Source: Cognatishimia coralii (GTDB lineage Bacteria; Pseudomonadota; Alphaproteobacteria; Rhodobacterales; Rhodobacteraceae). Taken from it: a stretch of DNA of 64,000 bases. The position numbers and the translations under genes were made by a program. The notes under the pieces are model-generated. The model did not search any database. It had not been told where the DNA came from and was given only the letters and a program-made list of their open reading frames with translations. The stretch spans positions 1 through 64,000 of the forward strand of contig NZ_JBBGAZ010000007.1 in NCBI RefSeq assembly GCF_037478305.1, written 5' to 3'. Positions 27,645 through 36,193 of the stretch are shown piece after piece. Positions within the stretch are counted from its first letter, which is position 1. Each line of letters starts with the position of its first letter.

Positions 27645-28379
27645 ATGAACCTTCAGGAAGACGTCGCCCGCCTTTTTCACTCAGAACCCGCCTTGTCGGC
27701 GCTTCTTGGGTTTGAACCGGACGAGGTACACAACGATGCCCAACTGCTCGCCGCTGTCTTGGCCGGGCTCGTGCCAGACGCGCATGCGCGACATCGGGTG
27801 CGTGACTTGGTAGGTGAGGGATTTGCTGAGGACAGTGAAGCTGTTTCGGTCGCTTTGGAGGATCTCGCAGCCACTGCCGCGCGCGATCTGAGCACTGACC
27901 CTGCGCGGGTTTTGCTGTTTGCAGCGGGTTATCAGGGGCTGCTGTCCTATCGCGCATCTCGGGCTTTGTTCTTGTCGGGCCGTGACACCGCCGCCGCTGC
28001 GGTCAAAGCCATTCTAGGGCGACAGCTGAGCGTGGACATAGCCCCAGAGGCCGATATCGGTCGTCGGGTCTGGCTTGACCACGGGCTTGGCGTTGTGATC
28101 GGACGCACTACGATCATCGAAGAAGACGTGAGCATCTGGCACGGCGTCACTCTGGGGTCGAATTTTGTGAGTATGGGCGACCGCCGACACCCGCTTATCT
28201 GCAAAGGGGCTGTGTTGGGCGGTCATTCGATCATCTTGGGCGGCATTGATATTGGCGAAAACGCAGTTGTCGCCGCAGGGGCAATCGTGACCAGATCAGT
28301 TCCCGCTGGCAAAACGGTTTATGGTCCCAAGGCTGCCATCCGCGACCGACAGCCCGGCAGTTTCAGCGGATTTCTGTAG
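27645..28379 (+). CDS. CysE-like serine O-acetyltransferase
   Basis: Acetyltransferase of 244 aa. An N-terminal helical domain (residues 1-130) with YQGLLSYRASRALFL is followed by a left-handed beta helix built of hexapeptide repeats: VDIAPEADIGRRVWLDHGLG, VVIGRTTIIEEDVSIWHGVTLG and DRRHPLICKGAVLGGHSIILG. The LDHG and DRRHP motifs carry the acetyl-CoA and serine-side residues of CysE. It begins 2 nt after the aldehyde dehydrogenase stop. A cysteine-pathway enzyme in a catabolic operon is unusual; it may acetylate a hydroxylated substrate other than serine. Confidence 0.8.
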   Translation: MNLQEDVARLFHSEPALSALLGFEPDEVHNDAQLLAAVLAGLVPDAHARHRVRDLVGEGFAEDSEAVSVALEDLAATAARDLSTDPARVLLFAAGYQGLLSYRASRALFLSGRDTAAAAVKAILGRQLSVDIAPEADIGRRVWLDHGLGVVIGRTTIIEEDVSIWHGVTLGSNFVSMGDRRHPLICKGAVLGGHSIILGGIDIGENAVVAAGAIVTRSVPAGKTVYGPKAAIRDRQPGSFSGFL

Positions 28380-28388
28380 GAGACTTCA

Positions 28389-29258
28389 ATGGCATATCTT
28401 GGGATCGACCATCCGCTGATCGCTGTTCATGATCTCGACAAAGCGATTGAGACTTACCGTGATTTGGGCTTCTTTATCGCGCCTCCGGGACAGCACCCTT
28501 GGGGAACCTCGACTGCGCTGGCTTTGTTCCGCCATCAGATCATAGAGATCGTGAGCATCGGTGATGAGACTTTGCTGGACGGATATGACACGGGCGGGTT
28601 TCGCTTTGGTCGACATGTTGAAGGATTCCTGAACAGCTCTGAAGGCGTAGCTCTGACGGCGCTGTTCACCGAGGACGCAGAAGAGGCCGAGGAACAACTG
28701 GCCGCGCGCGGTATTCAATGCACTGGCACGATTGATTTTGGTCGCGATGTTGTCCGTGCAGACGGGGAGCCTGATCGAACCAAAACCACGCTTAAGGTTT
28801 TCCACAATGACAGCCTGCCGCGTTTGTCCGTTTTTGCATGCCAACAACACCGACGCGACCTGCTGGAGTTTCCTGACAGGATGACCCATCCCAACGGCGC
28901 GCAAGGCTTTGCGGCCGCAACTATTGTGGCCGAGGACAAAGCACCAGTGCTGGATTGGTTCACCCGTATTCACAATGTGCCTGCCACAAAAGATGCCGAA
29001 GGGTTTGACGCCGTTGAGACCACCAACGGACATTGGCGCATCATGGCGCCCGACCAATTTGAGGCTTTCTACAGAGTTACTTTATCCCAGGCTTTCTTGG
29101 CAAATGGACCGCGCATTTCAGCTTTGGATGTTCGTGTCAAAAATCTTGAGGTCGTGAAGGATTGCGCCTCTGTGACCCTGTCAGAAACTGACGAACATCT
29201 TATTGCATCTGACATGTCGCAGCTTGGCGGAATGGCCCTGCGCTTTGTTCCCTCATAA
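28389..29258 (+). CDS. VOC/glyoxalase-3-like domain protein
   Basis: Protein of 289 aa with two vicinal-oxygen-chelate-like modules. The N-terminal half starts IDHPLIAVHDLDKAIETYRDLGF and contains WGTSTALALFRHQIIEIVSIGD, as in the Glyoxalase-like PF13468 group. The second module, from about residue 150, contains FAAATIVAEDKAPVLDWF and ends RISALDVRVKNL. Such proteins use a divalent metal in isomerase, lyase or dioxygenase reactions, and the substrate cannot be read here. It is the last gene of the LysR-linked operon, 9 nt after the acetyltransferase gene. Confidence 0.75.
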   Translation: MAYLGIDHPLIAVHDLDKAIETYRDLGFFIAPPGQHPWGTSTALALFRHQIIEIVSIGDETLLDGYDTGGFRFGRHVEGFLNSSEGVALTALFTEDAEEAEEQLAARGIQCTGTIDFGRDVVRADGEPDRTKTTLKVFHNDSLPRLSVFACQQHRRDLLEFPDRMTHPNGAQGFAAATIVAEDKAPVLDWFTRIHNVPATKDAEGFDAVETTNGHWRIMAPDQFEAFYRVTLSQAFLANGPRISALDVRVKNLEVVKDCASVTLSETDEHLIASDMSQLGGMALRFVPS

Positions 29259-29344
29259 CCTTCGCCTCACAATCATGTCCGGCATTTGGTTTTGCGCTGA
29301 CTTGCGCGGAAACGAGTGTTGCTGCGCTCTGAATAAAGCCAACG

Positions 29345-30247
29345 CTAAACCATCGTTTTGCGGCTGATCTCGGTAATCTGCTCCCTCAGCCACCGATGCG
29401 CCGGGTCATTCGTTGAGCGCTGGTGCCAAACCATATAGACGCTCACGGGTTCTATTTCGAAGGGTATCGGAGCAGAGGCAAGAGATTGCAGCAAAGCTTT
29501 ACCCATCAATTTAAGCTGCGTGGTCAGCAGTTCGGTGCCACGAATAAACGCGGGCAGGCCCGCGAAGTTCGACACGGTGACTTTCGGTTTCGGCGGCGCT
29601 TGCAAGTCCCGGGATACGATCACTTCGTCTGACGAGCCGCCGAGCGCAAAATGCACAGACACATGGTCCGATTGTACATAGTCGTCTAAGGACTTTGGCG
29701 CGTCGCGACAGGCGGGGTCGTAGAACACATGCATCTCTCCGGTAAAAAGCTTGAGCTGCATAAGGTCTGGTGCATCCGGGGGCAGGGGGGTCAAAATCAG
29801 GTCGCATCTCGCATCGCGCAAGAGCCCGACGCTCGGTACACCCGAAGGACGCAGCTCCATTGTCAAAGCAATATTGTCAGCCCAGGCCTGCCTCAACAGG
29901 TGCGGAAATATCAGATCGCGCTGCATATCATTGGCCGCCGCCACGAAATGCATTTTTTCGGACTTGGGATCAAAGGGGCGCAAATCCGTAAGCGACTGCA
30001 GCTTGTCCAGAACTTCAAGCACCGGGGCCTTAAGCGCCAAAGCCGTTTCGGTAGGTGTCAGCCCCTGTCCCGAACGCACAAACAATGGATCGCCCAAAAT
30101 CCTGCGCAACTTGTTCAAGGAGTGGCTGACCGTTGACTGATTAACGTCCAAACGCTCGGCCGCCATCGACACGGAATTTTCCTCTAGGATCAAGAGGAAG
30201 GTCTTTAAAAGTTGACCGTCGAGCTTTTCGAAATCGAAATCTTTCAT
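29345..30247 (-). CDS. LysR-family transcriptional regulator
   Basis: LysR-type regulator of 300 aa with the helix-turn-helix at about residues 10-68 (SVSMAAERLDVNQSTVSHSLNKLRRILGDPLFVRSG) and an effector domain from about residue 95. It is divergent from the TRAP binding-protein gene across 76 bp, so it most likely controls the aromatic-type operon at 30324-39667. An ATCGA/TCGAT repeat in the shared promoter fits a LysR box. Confidence 0.85.
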   Translation of the reverse strand: MKDFDFEKLDGQLLKTFLLILEENSVSMAAERLDVNQSTVSHSLNKLRRILGDPLFVRSGQGLTPTETALALKAPVLEVLDKLQSLTDLRPFDPKSEKMHFVAAANDMQRDLIFPHLLRQAWADNIALTMELRPSGVPSVGLLRDARCDLILTPLPPDAPDLMQLKLFTGEMHVFYDPACRDAPKSLDDYVQSDHVSVHFALGGSSDEVIVSRDLQAPPKPKVTVSNFAGLPAFIRGTELLTTQLKLMGKALLQSLASAPIPFEIEPVSVYMVWHQRSTNDPAHRWLREQITEISRKTMV

Positions 30248-30264
30248 ATTATATATTAATGCAT

Positions 30265-30279
30265 ATCGATTTATTCGAT
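30265..30279. promoter_or_regulatory. LysR-type box between the regulator and dctP
   Basis: ATCGA-ttTAT-TCGAT, a 5+5+5 perfect inverted repeat centred 52 bp before the dctP start and 25 bp before the regulator start. Its symmetry and location suit the adjacent LysR protein. A second small repeat, TGTGG-ct-CCACA, lies at 30299-30310 just before the dctP ribosome binding site. Confidence 0.5.
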
Positions 30280-30323
30280 GTCAATTTCCTCCTAACTGTG
30301 TGGCTCCACATTGGGAGGATACC

Positions 30324-31334
30324 ATGAAACTCACGTCTTTGTTGGGCGTGGCCGCCATTGCAGTCGCGTCGACACTTCCGTTCAAGAGCTCTGCCGAAGA
30401 GCTTTCCGTCGCCAATTTCGTACCGCCGCAGCACCATACCAACGCGTTCCTGTTCAAATGGTTCGCGGATGAGGTCGCCGAACGCTCTGGCGGGTCTTTA
30501 ACTGTTAAAGTCTATCCCGCAGGTCAGTTGGGCGCAGGCCCGGTGCAGCAATATAAGCGCGCCGTAGAAGGTGTCGCAGACATCACCTTTGGCCTTCAGG
30601 CCTATACCCCCGCGATTTTCCCGAAATCCATGCTGATCATTCCTCCGGGCAAAGCCAAGGACGCGAATGAAGCAACCAAGCGCCTGCTAGCTGTCTATGA
30701 CGAACATCTGGCCGATGAATATGAAGATGTGAAACTGCTCGGCATCTTCACCACCGCTGGCAATATCTGGGCCGCGACACGCGACGTGTCGACCTTGGAC
30801 GGTCTGAAGGGGTCAAAAATGGTGCCCTATGCCGCCATGACCACGCCGATCATCGAAGCGCTGGGCGGGGTGCCGGTGCAAATGCCGGTGACCGAGATGT
30901 ATACGGGTCTCTCTACAGGGACGATTGATGCCACGACCGCGACCTACAACAACATCACCGCGCCTTGGAACTTCTGGGATGTGTCCACGCATCTTGTGAC
31001 CAATGTTCCCGTGCAACACGCGGTCTTCTTCGTTGCGATGAATAAAGAGCGCTACATGGGCCTCAGCGATGAGCACCGCGCGATCATCGACGATCTGGCG
31101 GGCGAGACATTCTCGCTGCAAGGCGCTGCGAGCTTTGATGGCGCGGATTCCAACTCGTTCCAGATCATGCAGACCGCCGAACAGATGGCGAATGTCACCC
31201 AGATCGAGGTCAGTGCAGAAGAGCGCGCCAAGATGGATGAGGCTGTGGCCGAGGGTCTGGAGTCGATCTTTGCCGATTATGAGGCCCGCGGCATCTCTGA
31301 CGCCCGCGCGGTCTATAACGCGATCAACCAATAA
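30324..31334 (+). CDS. TRAP transporter substrate-binding protein (DctP family)
   Basis: Periplasmic binding protein of 336 aa. The signal peptide covers residues 1-24 (cleavage after KSSA); the mature protein starts EELSVANFVPPQHHTN. The family region with the ligand-carboxylate Arg is near AATRDVSTLDGLKGSKMVPY, and MPVTEMYTGLSTGTIDATT follows. It delivers an organic acid to the DctQ/DctM proteins downstream. GGGAGGAT precedes the ATG at 30324; the longer frame from 30300 is not supported. Given the neighbours, an aromatic acid or aldehyde-derived acid is a likely ligand. Confidence 0.87.
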   Translation: MKLTSLLGVAAIAVASTLPFKSSAEELSVANFVPPQHHTNAFLFKWFADEVAERSGGSLTVKVYPAGQLGAGPVQQYKRAVEGVADITFGLQAYTPAIFPKSMLIIPPGKAKDANEATKRLLAVYDEHLADEYEDVKLLGIFTTAGNIWAATRDVSTLDGLKGSKMVPYAAMTTPIIEALGGVPVQMPVTEMYTGLSTGTIDATTATYNNITAPWNFWDVSTHLVTNVPVQHAVFFVAMNKERYMGLSDEHRAIIDDLAGETFSLQGAASFDGADSNSFQIMQTAEQMANVTQIEVSAEERAKMDEAVAEGLESIFADYEARGISDARAVYNAINQ

Positions 31335-31345
31335 TCTCCCCTCGG

Positions 31346-31367
31346 GGGGCGGCCCATGTGTCGCCCC
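31346..31367 (+). terminator. hairpin between dctP and dctQ
   Basis: GGGGCG and CGCCCC pair around a 10-base loop, directly after the dctP stop, with no strong T-run. It probably protects the dctP 3' end and lowers readthrough into the membrane genes. Confidence 0.45.
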
Positions 31368-31394
31368 TTGATGTTCCAACCGGAGGATTGGTGC

Positions 31395-31919
31395 ATGTCT
31401 AAACCTGCTTATCTTGCCACGCTGGACCAGATCCTGATCTGGGTTTCGCTTTTGATCGGCGGCGCGATGCTGGCCTTCATGACGCTCTTTGGCACGGTCA
31501 ATGTTCTGGTGATGCGCAAGCTCTTGAATGCGCCGATCCGAGGGGCAGAGGACCTTATGATCCTGTCGCTTGTCATCCTTGTCGCCATCGCGATCCCATT
31601 TGGCGGGCGGGTCGGAGCACATATTGAAATCGAAATTCTTGAATCCCGCATGTCCAAATCCTTTGCGCAATGGTCCTTGTTTGCTGTGCGCGTGGTGTGC
31701 GGCGCCCTGATGCTCCTGATGGCATGGGAGTTGATCATAGCCGGTCAAAACGCGCCGAAGTTCGGTGAAACCACGCAGCAGCTGCTGATTTCCTATGAGC
31801 CGTTTTACTACCTGCTCGCCGTCTGCGTCGCGATCTACGCGCTGGTCTGCGCCTCAGACGCTTTGCAACTGGCACGCACTGGCAAGATCGAACAAATCCC
31901 ACTGGGAGAGGCGCTATGA
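31395..31919 (+). CDS. TRAP transporter small permease (DctQ family)
   Basis: Membrane protein of 174 aa with four predicted helices (about 15-40, 58-78, 95-115, 137-160). It contains the family segment IRGAEDLMILSLVILVAIAIPFGGRVGAHIEIE. It is the small membrane subunit paired with DctM. The start at 31395 follows CCGGAGGATTGGTGC; the frame extends 13 codons upstream into the hairpin region without support. It overlaps dctM by 4 nt. Confidence 0.85.
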   Translation: MSKPAYLATLDQILIWVSLLIGGAMLAFMTLFGTVNVLVMRKLLNAPIRGAEDLMILSLVILVAIAIPFGGRVGAHIEIEILESRMSKSFAQWSLFAVRVVCGALMLLMAWELIIAGQNAPKFGETTQQLLISYEPFYYLLAVCVAIYALVCASDALQLARTGKIEQIPLGEAL

Positions 31920-33301
31920 TCAGTATGACCACTCTGGGCATTCTTGGCCTGCTTGCGCTCTTTGGCCTTTTGGCTCTGCGCGTGCCCGTGGCGCTGTCCA
32001 TGGTGCTTGTGGGTGTCGTCGGCACGATCCTCGCAACCGCGAACCGCTTCCTGCTTTTGGGCATGGCGTCGGATCAGGCCTGGGCGCGGGGAATTAAAAC
32101 CGCCATGTCCAACCTATCGGGCGAGACCTTTGAGGCTGCGTCAAACTACAACCTTCTTGTCATTCCGATGTTCGTCCTGATGGGCAATCTTGCCGGTGTG
32201 TCGGGCATGTCCGCAGACCTTTTCGGGGCGGCCTATCGCTGGATGGGGCACCTTAAGGGAGGTCTCGCCTCTGCCACCATCGCCGCCTGCGCTGGCTTTG
32301 CCGCGCTTTCGGGATCCTCACTGGCGGCCGCGATCACAATGGGGCGGGTGGCTCTGCCTGAGATGAAGAAATTCAACTACGCCGACAGCCTCGCGACAGG
32401 GTCCGTTGCAGCAGGCGGTACGCTTGGGTTCCTGATCCCACCCTCAGGCGGCATGATCATCTATGCGGTCCTGACAGAGCAATCTATTGGTCGCCTCTTC
32501 ATGGCTGGTGTCATTCCAGGCATCCTGATGACCTTGCTCTTTATCGGAGCGATCTATTTCACCGTCTTGCGCAAGCCAGAAGCCGGCCCATCGGGCGAAA
32601 AAGCCTCTTGGCCTGAACGCCGCGACGCGCTTTTGGCAGCCTTTCCGTTTCTGGCTGTTGTCGGCATCACAATTGGTGGCATGTACACGGGCTTTTTCAC
32701 CCCGGTCGAAGCCTCATCCGTCGGCGCTTTCCTCACGCTGGTTGTCGCGATCTGGCGGCGGTCTCTGAACGCGGCGGCCCTGCGCGAGGTGATCCTGCAA
32801 ACGGTCAAAGCCTCGGCCACGGTCTTTATGATCATTATCGGCGCGTTCATCTTTATCCCCTTCATGTCGCTCACCGAACTGCCAAGCCAGCTCGTGACCC
32901 TCATGACCTCGCTGCCGATCGGAGATTACGGCGTCCTGCTGCTGATCATCCTGATCTACATGTTCCTGGGCATGTTCCTTGAGGGCATCGCGATGCTGGT
33001 TCTAACCATTCCGGTCGTCCTGCCAATCATCGCCGCTTTGGACTTTGGGTTTGATCCCTCGATGGCCGATATGAAGATGATCTGGTTCGGGATTATCGTC
33101 GTGATCGTCTTGGAAATGGGGATGATCTCGCCCCCTGTCGGGCTCAATGTTTTCGTCGTGAAATCCATCGCGCCGGGCGTGCCCATGGGACAGATTTTCC
33201 GAGGCATCTGGCCGTTCTGGTTCGCCATGGCGCTGATGCTGATCTTACTGATGATCTTTCCACAGATCGCAATTTTCTTACCACAAACAATGGTCGGTTG
33301 A
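31916..33301 (+). CDS. TRAP transporter large permease (DctM family)
   Basis: Integral membrane protein of 461 aa with about 12 helices, the ion-coupled transport subunit of the TRAP system. Family marks: ALRVPVALSMVLVGVVGT at helix 1, NYNLLVIPMFVLMGNLAG, AGFAALSGSSLAAAITMGRVALPEMKK, and GTLGFLIPPSGGMIIYAVLTEQSIG. It is coupled to dctQ through an ATGA overlap and followed after 15 nt by an SDR gene. Confidence 0.9.
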   Translation: MISMTTLGILGLLALFGLLALRVPVALSMVLVGVVGTILATANRFLLLGMASDQAWARGIKTAMSNLSGETFEAASNYNLLVIPMFVLMGNLAGVSGMSADLFGAAYRWMGHLKGGLASATIAACAGFAALSGSSLAAAITMGRVALPEMKKFNYADSLATGSVAAGGTLGFLIPPSGGMIIYAVLTEQSIGRLFMAGVIPGILMTLLFIGAIYFTVLRKPEAGPSGEKASWPERRDALLAAFPFLAVVGITIGGMYTGFFTPVEASSVGAFLTLVVAIWRRSLNAAALREVILQTVKASATVFMIIIGAFIFIPFMSLTELPSQLVTLMTSLPIGDYGVLLLIILIYMFLGMFLEGIAMLVLTIPVVLPIIAALDFGFDPSMADMKMIWFGIIVVIVLEMGMISPPVGLNVFVVKSIAPGVPMGQIFRGIWPFWFAMALMLILLMIFPQIAIFLPQTMVG

Positions 33302-33316
33302 CCGAAATAGGAGTGA

Positions 33317-34102
33317 ATGATGCACGAAGGCAAAACCTATGTTGTCACCGGTGCGGCGTCCGGGATCGGGGCCGAGACCGTTAAGACCCTCAAGGCCCAA
33401 GGCGCACATGTCATTGGCGTTGATCGCAACCCGGCTGGGGGCGTTGATCAGTTCTTTCAAGCGGACCTCAGCGATCCTCAGTCCATTGATGCACTGGTGG
33501 AGGCCCTGCCAAGCGGCCTCAACGGGCTCGCCAATATCGCGGGTGTCCCGCCAACCGCGCCCGCCGCTGTTGTGTTGAAAGTCAATCTTTATGGGTTGCA
33601 ACGGCTGACGTTGAGACTGTTGCCAAAGCTCGCGGATGGGGCGTCGATTGCGAACCTTGCCTCTCTGGCCGGATTTGGCTGGCCCAACGCGGTAGAGCAA
33701 TGCAAGGCCGCGCTCGCACTGTCATTGGAAGATGACATCGACGCTTTCGTCGCAGAGCATGCTTTGGAAGGCGCTGAGGGCGGGCGGTCATACTTTCTGT
33801 CCAAAGAAGCTCTCGTGGTTTGGACTATGCAGAACCGTTGGAGCTGGCGCGATCGCGGGATCAACATGAACTGCGTCAGCCCGGGGCCTGTGGACACGCC
33901 AATTCTGGGCGATTTCATCGAAACACTGGGCGCGCGCGCCGAAGAGGACATGAAAGTCATGGATCGTCCGGGCACGCCGCAAGACGTGGCCCCTGTCGTC
34001 AGCTTTGCCCTGAGCGACCACGCAAAATGGTTCCGAGGCACTAATCTGATGGTGGATGGCGGCATGTCCAGCCACATCCTGTCAGGCATCCACGGGCTGT
34101 AA
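33317..34102 (+). CDS. coniferyl-alcohol-dehydrogenase-like SDR
   Basis: Short-chain dehydrogenase of 261 aa. The cofactor motif is TGAASGIGAET (residues 11-21), followed by VIGVDRNPAGG, NIAGVP, and the catalytic YFLSKEAL with Tyr and Lys. The pattern of the N-terminal third and the closing RMN/NMNCVSPGPVDTPIL block resembles the coniferyl alcohol dehydrogenase CalA of Pseudomonas as I remember it. The likely role is oxidation of a benzylic or allylic aromatic alcohol to an aldehyde, or the reverse. It shares this form with a second SDR at 38897-39667. A strong hairpin follows the stop. Confidence 0.78.
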   Translation: MMHEGKTYVVTGAASGIGAETVKTLKAQGAHVIGVDRNPAGGVDQFFQADLSDPQSIDALVEALPSGLNGLANIAGVPPTAPAAVVLKVNLYGLQRLTLRLLPKLADGASIANLASLAGFGWPNAVEQCKAALALSLEDDIDAFVAEHALEGAEGGRSYFLSKEALVVWTMQNRWSWRDRGINMNCVSPGPVDTPILGDFIETLGARAEEDMKVMDRPGTPQDVAPVVSFALSDHAKWFRGTNLMVDGGMSSHILSGIHGL

Positions 34103-34110
34103 TTCTGCAA

Positions 34111-34135
34111 GAGCGGTCCGCTCTGTGGACCGCTC
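34111..34135 (+). terminator. strong hairpin after the first SDR gene
   Basis: GAGCGGTCC, seven bases, GGACCGCTC, then GTTTC. The 9-bp perfect GC-rich stem probably ends or attenuates the dctPQM-SDR transcript. The next gene begins 72 bp further on and could have its own promoter. Confidence 0.65.
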
Positions 34136-34206
34136 GTTTCACCAACACACATTGGCCGCCTATGGTCGTTCCTATGGGCAAGCGCCGCGCGCTTGAGGGA
34201 GAAAAC

Positions 34207-34995
34207 ATGACAAAGACGCGCAAAATCGAACACGCCCAGGGGCTGTACCTTGAGGGTATTCGAGACGGCAAAATCTGGGACGCGCTGAACGCCCATACGG
34301 GCGCGCGCTATACGCAGCACTCCACCGGCGTGGGCGATGGCCAGCAGGGCTTTGCGGATTTCTTCGGCCCGTTTCTAGAGCGCAATCCGATCCGCGACAT
34401 CCAAGTGGTGCGTGCGATTGAGGACGGGCCCTATGTCTTTCTGCACGTCTACCAGAGCCTGAACGATGGTGAGAGCCAATGGGTTACGGGCGACCTCTTT
34501 GACACGGATGCCGATGACAAAGTCATTGAGCATTGGGACGTCATCCAAGAGTTCGCCACCACCACCGTATCGGGGCGCAGCATGGTGGATGGACCAACCG
34601 AGATCGAGGACTTCGACCAATCCGAGGCCAACAAAGCCAAGATCGCGGAATTCTGCGAAGCTGTCCTGATCGGCGGCGACTATGACCGCGTCACAGAGTT
34701 CATCTCGACTGAGCAATATGACCAGCACAACCCGCAAGTTGGCGATGGTCTGGATGGTTTTGGCGCCTTCGCTGCGGGTTTGGCCGAAAAAGGCCTCTCG
34801 ATGCGCTATTGGAAGGTGCACAAGCTTATCGGGCAGGGGAATTTTGTTGTGACGCTCAGCCATGTGCAGATGGGCGATGCGCATTTCTGTGTCTTTGACA
34901 TCTTCCGCCTGAAAGACGGGCTGATTGTCGAGCATTGGGACGTGATGGAGAAAATTCTCGCGCCCGAACATTGGAACAATCAGGGGAAGTTCTGA
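34207..34995 (+). CDS. tandem-duplicated SnoaL/NTF2-like protein
   Basis: Protein of 262 aa made of two similar cystatin-like alpha+beta barrels. The same set of motifs occurs twice: YTQHSTGVGDGQQGFADF near residue 37 and YDQHNPQVGDGLDGFGAF near residue 174, each followed by a DGxxxEHWDV-type strand (VIEHWDVIQE, IVEHWDVME). This matches the predicted SnoaL-like aldol-condensation-type group (COG4922), whose real reactions are mostly unknown. The ATG at 34207 follows GAGGGAGAAAAC; the longer frame is unsupported. Its stop overlaps the monooxygenase start (TGATG), so the two are translated together. Confidence 0.75.
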   Translation: MTKTRKIEHAQGLYLEGIRDGKIWDALNAHTGARYTQHSTGVGDGQQGFADFFGPFLERNPIRDIQVVRAIEDGPYVFLHVYQSLNDGESQWVTGDLFDTDADDKVIEHWDVIQEFATTTVSGRSMVDGPTEIEDFDQSEANKAKIAEFCEAVLIGGDYDRVTEFISTEQYDQHNPQVGDGLDGFGAFAAGLAEKGLSMRYWKVHKLIGQGNFVVTLSHVQMGDAHFCVFDIFRLKDGLIVEHWDVMEKILAPEHWNNQGKF

Positions 34996-36176
34996 TGCAA
35001 GAGCACCGCACACAAGTTTGCATCATCGGCGGCGGACCCGCAGGGCTAATGCTGAGCCATGTTCTGGCCGAGTTCGGCATCGACTCTATCGTTTTGGAAC
35101 GTCAGACCAAAGACTATGTGCTCGGCCGCATCCGCGCCGGAGTGCTGGAGCATGGGACCGCACAGATGCTGATCGAGCATGGTCTCGGCGACCGGATGAC
35201 CCGTCAAGGCAAGCCTAAAGACGGCACGCTGATTGTCTGGGAAGGTCAGGACGACTTTTTTATCGACGTCAAGAAATGGACCGGCAAACAGATGTGGGCC
35301 TGGGGGCAGACCTATATCACCGAAGACCTCTATGAGGCCCGCGAAAAGGCCGACGCGCAGATCATCTGCGAAGCCAAAGACGTCGCGTTGCACGACATTA
35401 CCGGGGATGCGTCTGTTACCTACACTAAGGACGGCGCTCAGCATCGCATTCGCTGCGACTTTATCGCCGGCTGCGACGGGTTCCACGGCCCATCTCGACA
35501 AGCCATGCCGCGCGAGGTGCGTCGTGAATACGAGCGGGTTTATCCCTTTGGCTGGCTCGGCATCATGGTCGAAAAGCCGCCACTGCAAGATTTCATTTAC
35601 GCTTACCACTCCGACGGTATGGCAATGGCCGCGCAACGCAATCCAATGCTTAGCCGTTATTATGTGCAAGCGCCCGTGACCGATAAGGTTGAGGATTGGT
35701 CTGACCAACGCTTCTGGGACACGTTGCTTAGCCGCTTCCCAGACAGCTACGCGAACCAAATTCAAACCGGCCCGTCGATTGAGAAAAGCATCGCGCCCCT
35801 GCGCAGCTTCGTTTCCGAACCCCTGCGCTGGGGCAAGCTCTTCCTCGCCGGAGACGCAGGCCATATTGTGCCGCCAACGGGCGCCAAGGGTCTGAACCTT
35901 GCCTTCTCGGATGTCTTTTACCTCAGCCGTGCGCTGAGGACGCATTACGAGGAAGGCTCGGATCACTATCTGGATTGCTATTCCGAAATGGCCTTGCGCC
36001 GGATCTGGTCGGCCGAAAACATCTCGTGGCGGCTGACCAAGCTTTTGCATGTCTTCCCGAACGAAGACCCCTTTGATCGCAAGATCCGCACCAACGATTA
36101 CCAGCTCCTTCTAACCTCAGAGCCAGCGCAACACGCTTTGGCACATGAGTACATCGGGCTGCCTTTTGAAGACTGA
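34995..36176 (+). CDS. pobA: 4-hydroxybenzoate 3-monooxygenase-like flavoprotein (PobA family)
   Basis: Class A flavin monooxygenase of 393 aa, the length of PobA. FAD motifs are VCIIGGGPAGLMLSHVL (residues 8-24), the DG motif FIAGCDGFHGPSRQ and FLAGDAGHIVPPTGAKGLNLA. The NADPH-side loop RQTKDYVLGRIRAGVLE is conserved. Compared with the Pseudomonas enzyme, Tyr202, Arg215, Tyr223 and the C-terminal active Tyr (EYIGLPFE) are kept, but the residue equivalent to Ser212, a ligand of the substrate carboxylate, is Ala213. The enzyme probably hydroxylates a para-phenolic acid, perhaps not plain 4-hydroxybenzoate. No pcaGH ring-cleavage genes are in the window. Confidence 0.83.
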   Translation: MQEHRTQVCIIGGGPAGLMLSHVLAEFGIDSIVLERQTKDYVLGRIRAGVLEHGTAQMLIEHGLGDRMTRQGKPKDGTLIVWEGQDDFFIDVKKWTGKQMWAWGQTYITEDLYEAREKADAQIICEAKDVALHDITGDASVTYTKDGAQHRIRCDFIAGCDGFHGPSRQAMPREVRREYERVYPFGWLGIMVEKPPLQDFIYAYHSDGMAMAAQRNPMLSRYYVQAPVTDKVEDWSDQRFWDTLLSRFPDSYANQIQTGPSIEKSIAPLRSFVSEPLRWGKLFLAGDAGHIVPPTGAKGLNLAFSDVFYLSRALRTHYEEGSDHYLDCYSEMALRRIWSAENISWRLTKLLHVFPNEDPFDRKIRTNDYQLLLTSEPAQHALAHEYIGLPFED

Positions 36177-36193
36177 CGCTCAAGGAGATTGTC

